DNA of 64,000 nucleotides, taken from positions 2,852,001 through 2,916,000 of the forward strand of contig NZ_CP027295.1 of assembly GCF_005490785.1 (NCBI RefSeq), in the 5' to 3' direction. Below are positions 1 to 8,413 of this stretch, piece after piece (the first letter of the stretch is position 1; every line of letters begins with the position of its first letter). This stretch comes from Brachybacterium sp. SGAir0954. GTDB lineage: Bacteria > Actinomycetota > Actinomycetes > Actinomycetales > Dermabacteraceae. Under the pieces are notes generated by a model that was given only the letters and a program-made list of their open reading frames with translations, did not search any database and was not told where the DNA came from. A program made the translations under genes and the position numbers.

Positions 1-788
1 TCGCGACCTTCTCCCGTCGCGTGCTCGACGGCACCGACGCGGTCGTCGTGCCCACCGAGAAGGTCGCCCGGCTGCTCGCCGGCTACGGCGTGACCCGCCC
101 GCAGTACGTCATCCCCACGGGGCTGGACCTCGACCGCTTCCGCCCGGCCCGCACGGAGGCCGAGCTGCGGGACGCGGCCGAGCTCCGCGCGGGCCTCGGC
201 ATCCGCCCCGACCAGCGGGTGCTGCTCTCCGTGGCGCGCCTGGCGAAGGAGAAGAACCTCGACGAGGTGATCGACCTGGTCGCCGGCGCGGGCCGCGAGG
301 ACAGCGTGCTCGTGCTCGTGGGCGACGGCCCGTACCGCGAGGAGCTCGTCGCCCATGCGGCCGCGCGCGGCGTGAGCGACCAGGTCGTCTTCGCCGGCGT
401 CGTGGACCCCGCCGAGGTCCAGCGCTGGTACCGGATCGGTGACCTCTTCGTCTCCGCCTCGCTCTCCGAGACCCAGGGCCTCACCTTCATCGAGGCGATG
501 GCCTGCGGACTGCCGCTGCTCTGCCGCCGCGACCCGTCCCTGGCCCGCGTGGTCGTCGACGGCCGCACCGGCTGGCAGTACGACGGCGCGGCGGACTTCG
601 CCGCCCACCTCGACCAGATGCTCGGCGACGACCTGCTGCGCGCGGCCATGTCCCACGAGGGTGTCGCCCACGTCCACGCGACCTTCGGCTCGCGGGCCTT
701 CGGCTCCTCGGTGCTGTCCGTGTACCGCTCGGCGATCGAGCGGCGCTCCCCGCTGCGGGTCCTCGCGCTCGAGCCCCTCGCCGCATGA
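1..788 (+). CDS. Glycosyltransferase family 4, diacylglycerol 3-glucosyltransferase-like (5' end outside window)
   Basis: Only the C-terminal 261 residues are visible; the frame is open from base 3 and the true start lies upstream. A GT-B C-terminal domain is seen: the hinge (VIPTGLDLDRF), the donor-domain opening (LLSVARLAKEKN), and the E-x7-E nucleotide-sugar motif in SETQGLTFIEAMACG. The TQGLTFIEAMA wording is typical of 1,2-diacylglycerol 3-glucosyltransferases (BgsB/alMGS type), which add the first glucose to diacylglycerol at the membrane. The stop overlaps the next start as ATGA, so the two are translationally coupled, and the partner resembles the second enzyme of the same pathway. 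Exact sugar and acceptor are inferred. It could be another GT4 enzyme of envelope synthesis. Confidence 0.8.
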   Translation, partial: ATFSRRVLDGTDAVVVPTEKVARLLAGYGVTRPQYVIPTGLDLDRFRPARTEAELRDAAELRAGLGIRPDQRVLLSVARLAKEKNLDEVIDLVAGAGREDSVLVLVGDGPYREELVAHAAARGVSDQVVFAGVVDPAEVQRWYRIGDLFVSASLSETQGLTFIEAMACGLPLLCRRDPSLARVVVDGRTGWQYDGAADFAAHLDQMLGDDLLRAAMSHEGVAHVHATFGSRAFGSSVLSVYRSAIERRSPLRVLALEPLAA

Positions 789-1936
789 GCGGCCCCGCCC
801 CCGTCCCCGGGCCGGACCCTGCCCCGCGGCTGCGGGTGCTCGTCCCCCGCGGCATGGACCAGCTGGCCCGCGAGTCCGGGATCGGCGCCGCGATCCGGCA
901 CCAGGAGAAGGTCATCCGGTCGCTCGGCCACGAGGTCGTCCGCAGCCCGCTGGACGACTTCGACGTGGTGCACCTGAACACCCCCTTCCCGGACACCCCG
1001 CTGCTCGCCCGCTGGGCGCGGCTGCGGCGCCGGCCCGTGCTCATGTGGGCGCACTCCACGGAGGACGACTTCCGCAACTCCTTCACGGGGGCGAACGCGG
1101 TCGCGCCGCTGTTCCGGCGCTGGATCGCCCACCTGTACCGCCGCGGCGACGCGGTCGTCACGCCGAGCGGCTACGCGCGCGAGCTCATCTCCGCGCCGAA
1201 GTACGGTCTGCGGGCACCGATCCACGTGCTCTCCAACGGCGTGGACACGTCGTTCTTCCGCCCGGACCCGTCGGCCCGCGGGCGGCTCCGCGAGAGCCTG
1301 GGCCTCGGCCCGGAGGCGGAGGTCGTCGTGAGCGTCGGCATGCAGCTCGTGCGCAAGGGCATCGTCGACTGGGTGGAGCTCGCCCGGTCCATGCCCGGCA
1401 CCACCTTCGTCTGGTACGGCCGCACGGACCCGCGGATGCTCACCGCCGCCGTGCGCCGGGCCCTCGCAGGCGCTCCCGCGAACGCCCTCTTCCCGGGCTA
1501 CGTGCAGGCCGCCGAGCTCCGCGACGCCTACTGCGGGGCGGACGCCTTCTGCTTCCTCACCACGGAGGAGACCGAGGGGATCGTGCTGCTCGAGGCGCTC
1601 GCGTGCGGCGCTCCCGTGCTCGTGCGCGGCATCCCCCTGTACCGCGACCAGTTCCCCGACGGCGAGGTCACCCACCAGGTGACCGGCGAGGGCCCCGTCT
1701 TCGTCGCGGCGACCGCGCGGAAGCTGCGGGCGCTGCTGGACGGGGAGCTCGCGGATCTCCGCGCGGCGGGTCGCGCGGCCGCGGAGGACGTCGACCTCGA
1801 CCGGGTCGCGGAGCGGCTCGCGGCGATCTACGACGCCGCGGGCGTCACGCCCCGCCGCCGCGCCGGGGTGGGCGCCACAGCACGAGCGCGCCGGACTGGC
1901 GGCGCCCCGGACGCTCCCCGCGCCGCAGCGCGCTGA
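785..1936 (+). CDS. Glycosyltransferase family 4, glucosyl-diacylglycerol glucosyltransferase-like
   Basis: A 383-residue GT-B enzyme. The N-terminal part carries SGIGAAIRHQEKVIRSLGH and DDFDVVHLNTPFPD, close to the opening of DgdG/BgsA-type enzymes that add a second glucose to glucosyl-diacylglycerol. The C-terminal part has the hinge VLSNGVDTSFFRPD and the E-x7-E motif in EETEGIVLLEALACG. Its start overlaps the upstream stop (ATGA). Together the two genes could make the diglucosyl lipid that anchors lipoteichoic acid-type polymers. The last ~30 codons overlap hspR on the other strand, a convergent overlap of 92 bases; that tail is low in recognisable structure (Arg/Ala/Gly-rich). Family assignment is secure, acceptor specificity is inferred. 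Confidence 0.8.
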   Translation: MSGPAPVPGPDPAPRLRVLVPRGMDQLARESGIGAAIRHQEKVIRSLGHEVVRSPLDDFDVVHLNTPFPDTPLLARWARLRRRPVLMWAHSTEDDFRNSFTGANAVAPLFRRWIAHLYRRGDAVVTPSGYARELISAPKYGLRAPIHVLSNGVDTSFFRPDPSARGRLRESLGLGPEAEVVVSVGMQLVRKGIVDWVELARSMPGTTFVWYGRTDPRMLTAAVRRALAGAPANALFPGYVQAAELRDAYCGADAFCFLTTEETEGIVLLEALACGAPVLVRGIPLYRDQFPDGEVTHQVTGEGPVFVAATARKLRALLDGELADLRAAGRAAAEDVDLDRVAERLAAIYDAAGVTPRRRAGVGATARARRTGGAPDAPRAAAR

Positions 1937-2294
1937 CCTCACCGGTCCTGTCGGCGGAGAACACGCGCCGACGGTCGCTCGGCGTCATCGCGGCGAGCGC
2001 CTCGCTCACGCGGTCCAGCTGCTCCTGCAGCGCCCCGACCTCGTCCTGCAGCTCGAGGATGCGCTTGATGCCCGCGAGATTGATGCCCTCCTCCTGGGAG
2101 AGCCGCTGGACCTCGCGCAGGTTCGCCACGTCCCGCGCGCTGTAGCGGCGGCCGCGCCCGCTCGTGCGCTGCGGGGAGACGAGCCCCAGGCGGTCGTACT
2201 GGCGCAGGGTCTGCGGGTGCATGCCGGAGAGCTCCGCCGCGACGGAGATGACGAAGACGGGAGCCCGTTCGTCGAGACGCTGCTGCGGTGCCAT
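1845..2294 (-). CDS. hspR: HspR, MerR-family heat-shock repressor
   Basis: A 149-residue MerR-like regulator. The N-terminal winged helix reads VISVAAELSGMHPQTLRQYD, followed by RLGLVSPQRTSGRGRRYSARD and a coiled-coil (EVGALQEQLDRVSEAL), the classic HspR layout. HspR binds HAIR inverted repeats (CTTGAGT-N7-ACTCAAG) with DnaK as corepressor. Two such sites lie at the dnaK promoter of this operon (6083-6103 and 6147-6167). The ATG at 2294 is preceded by AGGGAAGGAG, so I chose it over in-frame codons further upstream. It is the last gene of dnaK-grpE-dnaJ-hspR, so it should be autoregulated through the operon promoter. The basic C-terminal tail overlaps the glycosyltransferase gene end to end. 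Confidence 0.93.
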   Translation of the reverse strand: MAPQQRLDERAPVFVISVAAELSGMHPQTLRQYDRLGLVSPQRTSGRGRRYSARDVANLREVQRLSQEEGINLAGIKRILELQDEVGALQEQLDRVSEALAAMTPSDRRRVFSADRTGEVSALRRGERPGRRQSGALVLWRPPRRGGGA

Positions 2295-2317
2295 GCGCCG
2301 CTCCTTCCCTGGGTGAT

Positions 2318-2349
2318 CCGACGGCCCGCCGCGTGGGCGGGCCCGTCGG
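2318..2349 (-). other. GC-rich hairpin between dnaJ and hspR
   Basis: Arms 2318-2330 and 2335-2349 pair with one bulged base around a 4-base loop. No T-run follows on the minus strand. It shares the 11-mer GGGCCCGTCGG (2339-2349) with the hairpin between grpE and dnaJ. It may be a partial terminator or an RNA stabiliser that tunes hspR level; the function is inferred. Confidence 0.55.
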
Positions 2350-2353
2350 GATG

Positions 2354-3349
2354 TCAGCGCGCGGCGGCCTCGGCCAGGCCGGCGCGCGGATTCTCGTCGC
2401 CGCGGGCCGCACGGAAGTCCTCGACGGCCTGCTTCGCCGCGCCCTCGACGTGCGAGGGGACGGCGACCTCGAGGGTCACCAGCAGGTCGCCGGTGCCCTT
2501 GGACGTCGCGAGGCCCTTGCCCCGGGCGCGCAGCACGCGACCCGAGGGCGTGCCCGCGGGGACCTTCATGCGCACGCTGCCGCCGTCGAGCAGCGGCACC
2601 TCGAGCGTCGTGCCGAGCACGGCCTCGTCGAAGGCGACGGGGACCGTGAGACGCAGGTTCCTCCCGTCCATGGACCACACGGGGTGGGGGTCCACCTCGA
2701 GCAGGAGCAGGAGGTCGCCCGCGGGACCGCCGCCCTGGCCGGGCCGGCCCTTGCCGCGCAGGCGGATCTTCTGGCCGTCGTGGACCCCCGCGGGGATCCG
2801 GGCGGTCACCGACCGGCCCTCGACGCTCACCGTCACCTCGGTGCCGAGCGCGGCCTGGCGGAAGGTGATGCGGATGCGCGCCGTGACGTCCTCGCCGGCC
2901 CGGGGGCCGGCGGAGAAGCCCGCGGGCCCGCCCGCGCCGCCGCCCTGGTTGAACATCCGCAGGATGTCGTCGAGATCGGGGTTCGCACCACCGCCCCCGG
3001 CGCCGGCGAAGCCGCCGGCGCGGCCGCCCGCCCCGCCGAACATGGCGGAGAAGACGTCGTCGAAGCCGGCGCCCGAGGCGCCGCCCTGCCCGGCGGAGAA
3101 CCGCGCGCCGCCCGAGCCCATCGCGCGGATCGCGTCGTACTGCTGCCGCTGCTCGGGGTCGTTGAGCACCGCGTAGGCCTCGCCGACCGCCTTGAAGCGG
3201 TCCTCGGCCGTGGGGTCATCAGGGTGGCGGTCCGGGTGCAGCTCCTTGGCCTTCTTCCGGTACGCCTTCTTGATCGCCGCGGCATCGGCGTCCTTCGAGA
3301 CGCCGAGGACCGCGTAGAAGTCCTTGTCGATCCAGTCCTGTCCGGACAT
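2354..3349 (-). CDS. dnaJ: DnaJ-type co-chaperone without zinc fingers (type B J-protein)
   Basis: A 331-residue J-protein. The J domain is N-terminal with the HPD tripeptide at residues 38-40, which stimulates DnaK ATPase activity. A long Gly/Phe-rich linker follows (roughly residues 95-145), then the two C-terminal substrate-binding beta domains (motifs RIPAGVHDGQKIRLRGKG and MKVPAGTPSGRVLRARGKG). The CxxCxGxG zinc repeats of classical DnaJ are absent, so this is the CbpA-like class although it sits in the dnaK operon. The start has an AAGGAGG ribosome site. A 128-base gap with a strong hairpin separates it from grpE. Transcription from the HspR-controlled dnaK promoter is expected. Confidence 0.93.
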   Translation of the reverse strand: MSGQDWIDKDFYAVLGVSKDADAAAIKKAYRKKAKELHPDRHPDDPTAEDRFKAVGEAYAVLNDPEQRQQYDAIRAMGSGGARFSAGQGGASGAGFDDVFSAMFGGAGGRAGGFAGAGGGGANPDLDDILRMFNQGGGAGGPAGFSAGPRAGEDVTARIRITFRQAALGTEVTVSVEGRSVTARIPAGVHDGQKIRLRGKGRPGQGGGPAGDLLLLLEVDPHPVWSMDGRNLRLTVPVAFDEAVLGTTLEVPLLDGGSVRMKVPAGTPSGRVLRARGKGLATSKGTGDLLVTLEVAVPSHVEGAAKQAVEDFRAARGDENPRAGLAEAAAR

Positions 3350-3420
3350 GTGTCGCGCCTCCTTCCGGGGAGCGTCGATGGGGAGGGTCGTGGCACGGGG
3401 TCACGACGGGAAGGGCCTGG

Positions 3421-3459
3421 CCGTGGGGCCCGTCGGAGGGGGTCCGACGGACCCCACGG
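3421..3459 (-). other. 16-bp-stem hairpin between grpE and dnaJ
   Basis: Arms 3421-3436 and 3444-3459 are complementary over 16 positions with one C/A mismatch, around a 7-base loop. There is no U-run after it, so it is not a textbook intrinsic terminator. Placed after grpE, it could protect the dnaK-grpE message or cause partial termination, lowering dnaJ and hspR relative to dnaK. The structure is visible; the role is inferred. Confidence 0.65.
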
Positions 3460-3477
3460 CCGGGGAGGGGGCGAGGG

Positions 3478-4131
3478 TCAGGCGGGGCCCTGAGTGGCCA
3501 CGCGGGCCGGCCGCACGACGCGACCGCCCACCGTGTACCCGGGCTGCATGACCATCGTCACCGTGGTGGAGGTGGCCTCCTCGGAGTCCTGGTGCATCAG
3601 GGCCTCGTGGAGGGACGGGTCGAACTCGTCGCCCACCGCGCCGAAGCTCTCGAGACCCTGCGAGCGCAGCGTCTCCTGGAGCTTCCCGGCGATCGAGTGG
3701 AACGGGGTGCCCTCGGCGATGTCGCCGTGCTGCCGTCCCAGCTCGATGTCGTCGAGCACGCCGATGAGCGAGGCGAGGACGCGGCTCGCCGCCGCCTCCT
3801 TCGCCGTCTCCGCGGCCTGCTCGATGCGACGACGGGAGTTGACGTACTCCGCCTGCTCGCGCTTGAGCTGGTCGGTCAGCGACGCGACCTGCGCCTCGAG
3901 CTCGGCGACCCGCCCGTCGGCCTCGGAGGCGGCGGCCTCCTCGAAGAGCTGCGCGGCCTCGGCGTCGATCGGGTCGACGGCCTCGTCCTGCGGCTCCTGG
4001 GCGGCGGGGGCCTCCCCCGCAGGACGGACGCTGCCGTCCTGCGGGTCGACCTTGCGCTTGTCGGTGAAGGAGAACCTCGGCTCGCCCTCGGGCCGCTGCG
4101 CGTCGTCGGGGGTGCTCCGGTCCTCGGTCAT
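3478..4131 (-). CDS. grpE: GrpE nucleotide-exchange factor
   Basis: A 217-residue cytoplasmic partner of DnaK that releases ADP. The order is an acidic disordered N-terminus, a long coiled coil (VAELEAQVASLTDQLKREQA, then YVNSRRRIEQAAETAKE), and the C-terminal beta domain ending VGGRVVRPARVATQGPA. The signature region FDPSLHEAL and TVTMVMQPGY is present. I place the start at the ATG at 4131, which shares one base with the dnaK stop (TGATG) and lies 8 bases after GAGGAG at the end of dnaK. A GTG one codon earlier is possible. Tight coupling implies co-translation with dnaK. Confidence 0.95.
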   Translation of the reverse strand: MTEDRSTPDDAQRPEGEPRFSFTDKRKVDPQDGSVRPAGEAPAAQEPQDEAVDPIDAEAAQLFEEAAASEADGRVAELEAQVASLTDQLKREQAEYVNSRRRIEQAAETAKEAAASRVLASLIGVLDDIELGRQHGDIAEGTPFHSIAGKLQETLRSQGLESFGAVGDEFDPSLHEALMHQDSEEATSTTVTMVMQPGYTVGGRVVRPARVATQGPA

Positions 4132-5993
4132 CACTTCTTCTCCTCGTCCTCGTCCACGATCTCCGCGTCCACGACGTCCTCGTCCGAGGAGGAGGCGTCG
4201 TCGGCGGTGCCCTCGGCGCCCTCGGCGCCCGCGGCGTCGCCCTGCTGGGCGTAGATCGCGGTGCCCACGGCCTGCAGGGCCTCGTTGAGCGCGTCGCGCT
4301 TGGCCTCGAGGTCCTCGGTGGAGGCGTCCTCGGTGGCCAGCAGCTCCTTGCCCGCCTTGATGGCGTCCTCGGCCTGCGTGCGGTCCGCGTCGGAGATCTT
4401 GTCGGCGTTGTCGGCCAGGAGCTTGTCGCCCTGGTACGTCAGCTGCTCGAGCGTGTTGCGGGCGTCGGCGTTCTTGCGACGCTCCTCGTCCTCCGCGGCG
4501 TGGGCCTCGGCGTCCTTCACCATCCGGTCGATGTCGTCCTTGGAGAGGGCGGATCCGCCGGTGATCTGGATGGACTGCTCGTTGCCGGTGCCGCGGTCCT
4601 TGGCGGTGACGTGCACGATGCCGTTGGAGTCGATGTCGAAGGTGACCTCGATCTGCGGGATCCCGCGCGGGGCCGGCGCGATGCCGGTCAGCTCGAAGGT
4701 CCCGAGGAGCTTGTTGTCACGGGTGAACTGACGCTCGCCCTGGAACACCTGGATCGCGACGGAGGGCTGGTTGTCCTCCGCGGTCGAGAACACCTCGGAG
4801 GTCTTCGTCGGGATGGCCGCGTTGCGCTCGATGAGCTTGGTCATCACGCCGCCCTTGGTCTCGATGCCGAGGGAGAGCGGGGTGACGTCCATGAGCAGGA
4901 CGTCCTTGCGCTCGCCCTTGATCACGGCCGCCTGGAGGGCGGCGCCGACGGCGACCACCTCGTCCGGGTTGACGCCCTTGTTGGGCTCCTTGCCGGTGAG
5001 CTCCTTGACGACCTCGGAGACCGCGGGCATGCGGGTCGAGCCGCCCACGAGGACCACGTGGTCGATGTCGGAGACCTTCACGCCGGCGTCCTTGATCACC
5101 TGGTGGAAGGGCGCCTTGGTGCGCTCGAGGAGATCCTTGGTCATGTCCTCGAACTGCGCGCGGGTGAGCTTCTCGTCCAGGTGCAGCGGGCCGTTCTCCG
5201 ACATGGAGAGGTACTGCAGCGAGATCGACGTGGAGGTCGAGGAGGAGAGCTCCTTCTTCGCCTGCTCGGCGGCCTCCTTGAGGCGCTGCAGGGCGATGCG
5301 GTCCTTGGAGAGGTCCACGCCGTCCTTCGACTTCACCTGGGAGATGAGCCAGTCGACGATCTTCTGGTCCCAGTCGTCGCCGCCGAGGCGGTTGTCGCCC
5401 GCGGTGGCCTGGACCTGGATGGCCGAGCCGTCCTCGTCCTTGCTCACCTCGAGGAGGGACACGTCGAAGGTGCCGCCGCCGAGGTCGAAGACGAGGATCT
5501 GCTCGTCGTCCTGGCCCTTCTCGAGGCCGTAGGCGAGGGCCGCGGCGGTGGGCTCGTTGATGATGCGCAGGACGTTGAGGCCGGCGATCGTGCCGGCGTC
5601 CTTCGTGGCCTGACGCTCGGAGTCGCTGAAGTACGCCGGCACCGTGATGACGGCGTCGGTGACGGGCTCACCGAGATAGGACTCGGCGTCCTTCTTCAGC
5701 TTGCCGAGGATGCGGGCGCTGATCTCCTGCGGGGTGTACTTCTTGCCGTCGATCTCCACGGTCCAGTCGGTGCCCATGTGGCGCTTGACCGAGGCGATCG
5801 TGCGGTCGACGTTCGTGACGGCCTGACGCTTGGCGACCTCGCCGACGAGCACCTCGCCCTGCTTGGAGAAGGCGACGACGGACGGGGTGGTGCGAGCGCC
5901 CTCGGCGTTCGCGATGACCGTCGGCTGCCCGCCCTCGAGGACGGAGACGACGGAGTTGGTGGTGCCGAGATCGATTCCGACGACACGGGACAT
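4131..5993 (-). CDS. dnaK: DnaK, Hsp70 chaperone
   Basis: A 620-residue Hsp70 of normal length. The start [20 protein letters not shown] is the nucleotide-binding signature. Other family motifs are [27 protein letters not shown], and the linker [19 protein letters not shown], followed by the beta-sandwich and helical lid, and an acidic EEVD-like tail ([13 protein letters not shown]). It folds clients in the ATP-driven cycle with the downstream grpE and dnaJ products. It is the first gene of the operon; its 5' region carries a promoter and two HAIR sites, so HspR-mediated heat-shock control is expected. Confidence 0.98.
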   Translation of the reverse strand: MSRVVGIDLGTTNSVVSVLEGGQPTVIANAEGARTTPSVVAFSKQGEVLVGEVAKRQAVTNVDRTIASVKRHMGTDWTVEIDGKKYTPQEISARILGKLKKDAESYLGEPVTDAVITVPAYFSDSERQATKDAGTIAGLNVLRIINEPTAAALAYGLEKGQDDEQILVFDLGGGTFDVSLLEVSKDEDGSAIQVQATAGDNRLGGDDWDQKIVDWLISQVKSKDGVDLSKDRIALQRLKEAAEQAKKELSSSTSTSISLQYLSMSENGPLHLDEKLTRAQFEDMTKDLLERTKAPFHQVIKDAGVKVSDIDHVVLVGGSTRMPAVSEVVKELTGKEPNKGVNPDEVVAVGAALQAAVIKGERKDVLLMDVTPLSLGIETKGGVMTKLIERNAAIPTKTSEVFSTAEDNQPSVAIQVFQGERQFTRDNKLLGTFELTGIAPAPRGIPQIEVTFDIDSNGIVHVTAKDRGTGNEQSIQITGGSALSKDDIDRMVKDAEAHAAEDEERRKNADARNTLEQLTYQGDKLLADNADKISDADRTQAEDAIKAGKELLATEDASTEDLEAKRDALNEALQAVGTAIYAQQGDAAGAEGAEGTADDASSSDEDVVDAEIVDEDEEKK

Positions 5994-6082
5994 GTGTGCC
6001 TGCCCTTCTGCGGCGTTGGCGCCGCGGTGGTTCGACTGGCCGCGGGGTCCGCGGCTCCGCCGGCCGCCTGGCCGGCGGCACG

Positions 6083-6167
6083 ATTGAGTGACTACAGCTC
6101 AAGTACATGACGCCCGATCGCGGTTGTCAATCAGTCGCTCATCGAACTTGAGTTCAACAGACTCAAC
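6083..6167 (-). promoter_or_regulatory. dnaK operon promoter with two HAIR (HspR) operators
   Basis: On the minus strand there is TTGACA (6130-6125), a 17-base spacer and TGTACT (6107-6102). One HAIR-like repeat, CTTGAGT-N7-ACTCAAC (6147-6167), is upstream of the -35 and differs from consensus at one base. A second, ATTGAGT-N7-GCTCAAG (6083-6103), overlaps the -10 and differs at two. This is the arrangement known for HspR-repressed dnaK promoters. The leader to the dnaK ATG is about 100 bases. Confidence 0.85.
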
Positions 6168-6358
6168 TGCGCGGTGGTCGCCATCATTCCCGCCGTCGAG
6201 CGATGTGACGCAGGCCACTCTTGCGCGTTCTCGGGTCTCGCGTCTCGTCGCCGCCGACGCGGCCCTGGCGCGCCCCAGCCCTCGGACACCCGCCACGTCG
6301 AGACATTCGGTACGACCGCGAACTGCACGGGGCACCCATGCTCCGTCATAATCGAGCC

Positions 6359-8203
6359 GTGCCCCATGAATCCGCGCCCCCGCGCGGCATCGCCGGACGA
6401 CTCCGCACGGAGTCGGGCTCGGCCGTGGTGCTCATCGTCGTCACGGCCTTCGCCCTCCTCTGGGCGAACTCGCCCCTGTCCTCGTCCTATGACGAGCTGT
6501 GGCAGCAGAGCGTCGGGATCGACGTCGGCCCGTTCGGCCTGCATCTGGATCTGCACCACTGGATCAACGACGGACTGATGGTCGTGTTCTTCTTCGTCGT
6601 GGGACTCGAGGTGCGCCAGGAGTTCGCGCACGGGGCCCTCCGGGACAGCAGTCGCGCACGCCTGGCAGTGATCGCGGGCATCTCCGGGGTGGCCTTGCCT
6701 GCGCTGGTGTACGTCCTGGTCGTCGGCGCGTCCGGTGGCGAGGGGCTTCGGGGGTGGGGGGCCGTCGTCGGCACGGACACAGCGTTCATGCTCGGCGCTC
6801 TCGCGATCGTCGGCCCCCGGCTCTCCGGGCAGCTGCGCGTCTTCCTCCTGACCCTCACGGTGGTCGACGACTTCCTCGCGGTGTCGATCATCGGGGTGTT
6901 CTACAGCGACGAGATCCACCTCGCCCCGCTGCTGCTCGCTCTCGGCTGCCTCGTCGCCCTGTGGCTGGTGGGCCGTTCCCGGCAGTGGAGTGCCGCTCCG
7001 TACGTCGGGATCGTCATCGTGCTGTGGCTGGCGACTCTTTCCTCCGGCATCCACGCCTCGCTGACGGGCATGATCGCCGGCCTTCTGATCCCCGCCTACC
7101 CGACGCAACGGCAGGAGGTGGTCGCCGCCCGGCAGCTGTTCCGCGACTTCTGGCAATCCCCGAGCGCTTCCTCGGCGCGAGCTGTGGGACGGGGGCTGTC
7201 CAAGGGCGTATCGGTCAACGAGCGGTTGCACGAGTACCTCCGTCTCCCCACGGCATTGCTCGTCGTGCCGATCTTCACACTCGCCAATGCCGGGGTGAAC
7301 CTGGGCGGCGGGGTGGTGGCCGACTCGCTGGGCTCGCCTGTGACGTGGGGCGTCATCGCGGGGCTCGTGCTCGGCAAGCTCCTCGGAATCGGGATCGCGA
7401 CGCTCCTCGCCGTTCGGATGGGCGCAGGTCGACTTCCGGAGGGGGTCGGAATGGGCAGCGTGTTCGGCGGGGCAGCACTTTCGGGCATCGGTTTCACCGT
7501 GTCGCTGCTGGTCATCAGCCTCGCTTTCGACTCCTCCTCGGATCTGGGGCGCCAGGCGACGCTGGGCGTGCTCGTGGCGATGGTGCTCGCCACTGTTCTG
7601 GGCTGGTCGATCTTCAAGGTGGCGGCCCGTCGGTGGGGAGAGGAGACGGCGGATCTCCCGATGACGCTCGACTCCCCGGTGGACCCCGAGGTGGATCACA
7701 TCCGCGGACCGGAGGACGCCCGGCTCACCCTCGTGGAGTTCGTGGACTTCGAGTGCGAGTACTGCGCGCACGCCACTGGCTCATGGGAAGACCTGCACGG
7801 GCGCTTCGGTGACGATCTGCGCTACGTCGTGCGGCATCTGCCTCACCATCCTCACGGCCCCCTCGCCGCACGGGCCGCCGAGGCGGCCGCGAAGCAGGAG
7901 ATGTTCTGGCCGTGGCTCGACTTCGTCTTCACTCGGCAGGACGCGCTCGAGCGGGAGGATCTCATCGGCTACGCGGCGGAGCTGGGACTCGATGTCGAGG
8001 CGTTCATCGAGGATCTCGACAGCGACGAGGTTGCTGCGAGGGTGCAGCGGGACATCGCGAGCGCGGAGGCGAGCGGCGCCAAGATGACCCCGACGTTCTT
8101 CGTCGACGGCTGCCGGATGGTGGGCAGCTATGACGCGCGCTCACTGACCGAGATGCTGGAATCCAGCCGTCGCGGGAGCCGCACCCAGGCGGCGAAGGCC
8201 TGA
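6359..8203 (+). CDS. nhaA: NhaA Na+/H+ antiporter fused to a DsbA-like thioredoxin domain
   Basis: A 614-residue fusion. Residues ~20-430 form a multi-helix NhaA antiporter (FFFVVGLEVRQEF, VGTDTAFMLGALAIVG, LTVVDDFLAVSIIGVFY with the conserved Asp pair, FGGAALSGIGFTVSLLV). Residues ~440-614 form a DsbA/thioredoxin-4 domain with the CEYC redox motif in EFVDFECEYC and the cis-Pro loop KMTPTFFVDG. The antiporter would exchange protons for Na+; the redox partner of the added domain is unknown. I chose the GTG at 6359 because CATAAT (6347-6352) ends six bases before it, fitting a leaderless message; an in-frame ATG at 6338 is the alternative. Convergent with the LuxR-type gene. Confidence 0.85.
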   Translation: MPHESAPPRGIAGRLRTESGSAVVLIVVTAFALLWANSPLSSSYDELWQQSVGIDVGPFGLHLDLHHWINDGLMVVFFFVVGLEVRQEFAHGALRDSSRARLAVIAGISGVALPALVYVLVVGASGGEGLRGWGAVVGTDTAFMLGALAIVGPRLSGQLRVFLLTLTVVDDFLAVSIIGVFYSDEIHLAPLLLALGCLVALWLVGRSRQWSAAPYVGIVIVLWLATLSSGIHASLTGMIAGLLIPAYPTQRQEVVAARQLFRDFWQSPSASSARAVGRGLSKGVSVNERLHEYLRLPTALLVVPIFTLANAGVNLGGGVVADSLGSPVTWGVIAGLVLGKLLGIGIATLLAVRMGAGRLPEGVGMGSVFGGAALSGIGFTVSLLVISLAFDSSSDLGRQATLGVLVAMVLATVLGWSIFKVAARRWGEETADLPMTLDSPVDPEVDHIRGPEDARLTLVEFVDFECEYCAHATGSWEDLHGRFGDDLRYVVRHLPHHPHGPLAARAAEAAAKQEMFWPWLDFVFTRQDALEREDLIGYAAELGLDVEAFIEDLDSDEVAARVQRDIASAEASGAKMTPTFFVDGCRMVGSYDARSLTEMLESSRRGSRTQAAKA

Positions 8204-8413
8204 GGCCGATCCGCGTACCCAGAACACGGTGGGACGCGGGCGGTGCCAGCGCGTATGAGTCACAGCTGCGCGCTCACCGCTCTCGCGTCGGGCTGGTCAT
8301 GGACACCGTGCGGCATCGCCTTCACCGCCGGCCACCAGCTCTTCGAGGTCACGGTCATGAGGCTCGCAGCGCAGCGGGTGCGACACCGCTGCCGACGTCC
8401 GGACCGAGGCCCG

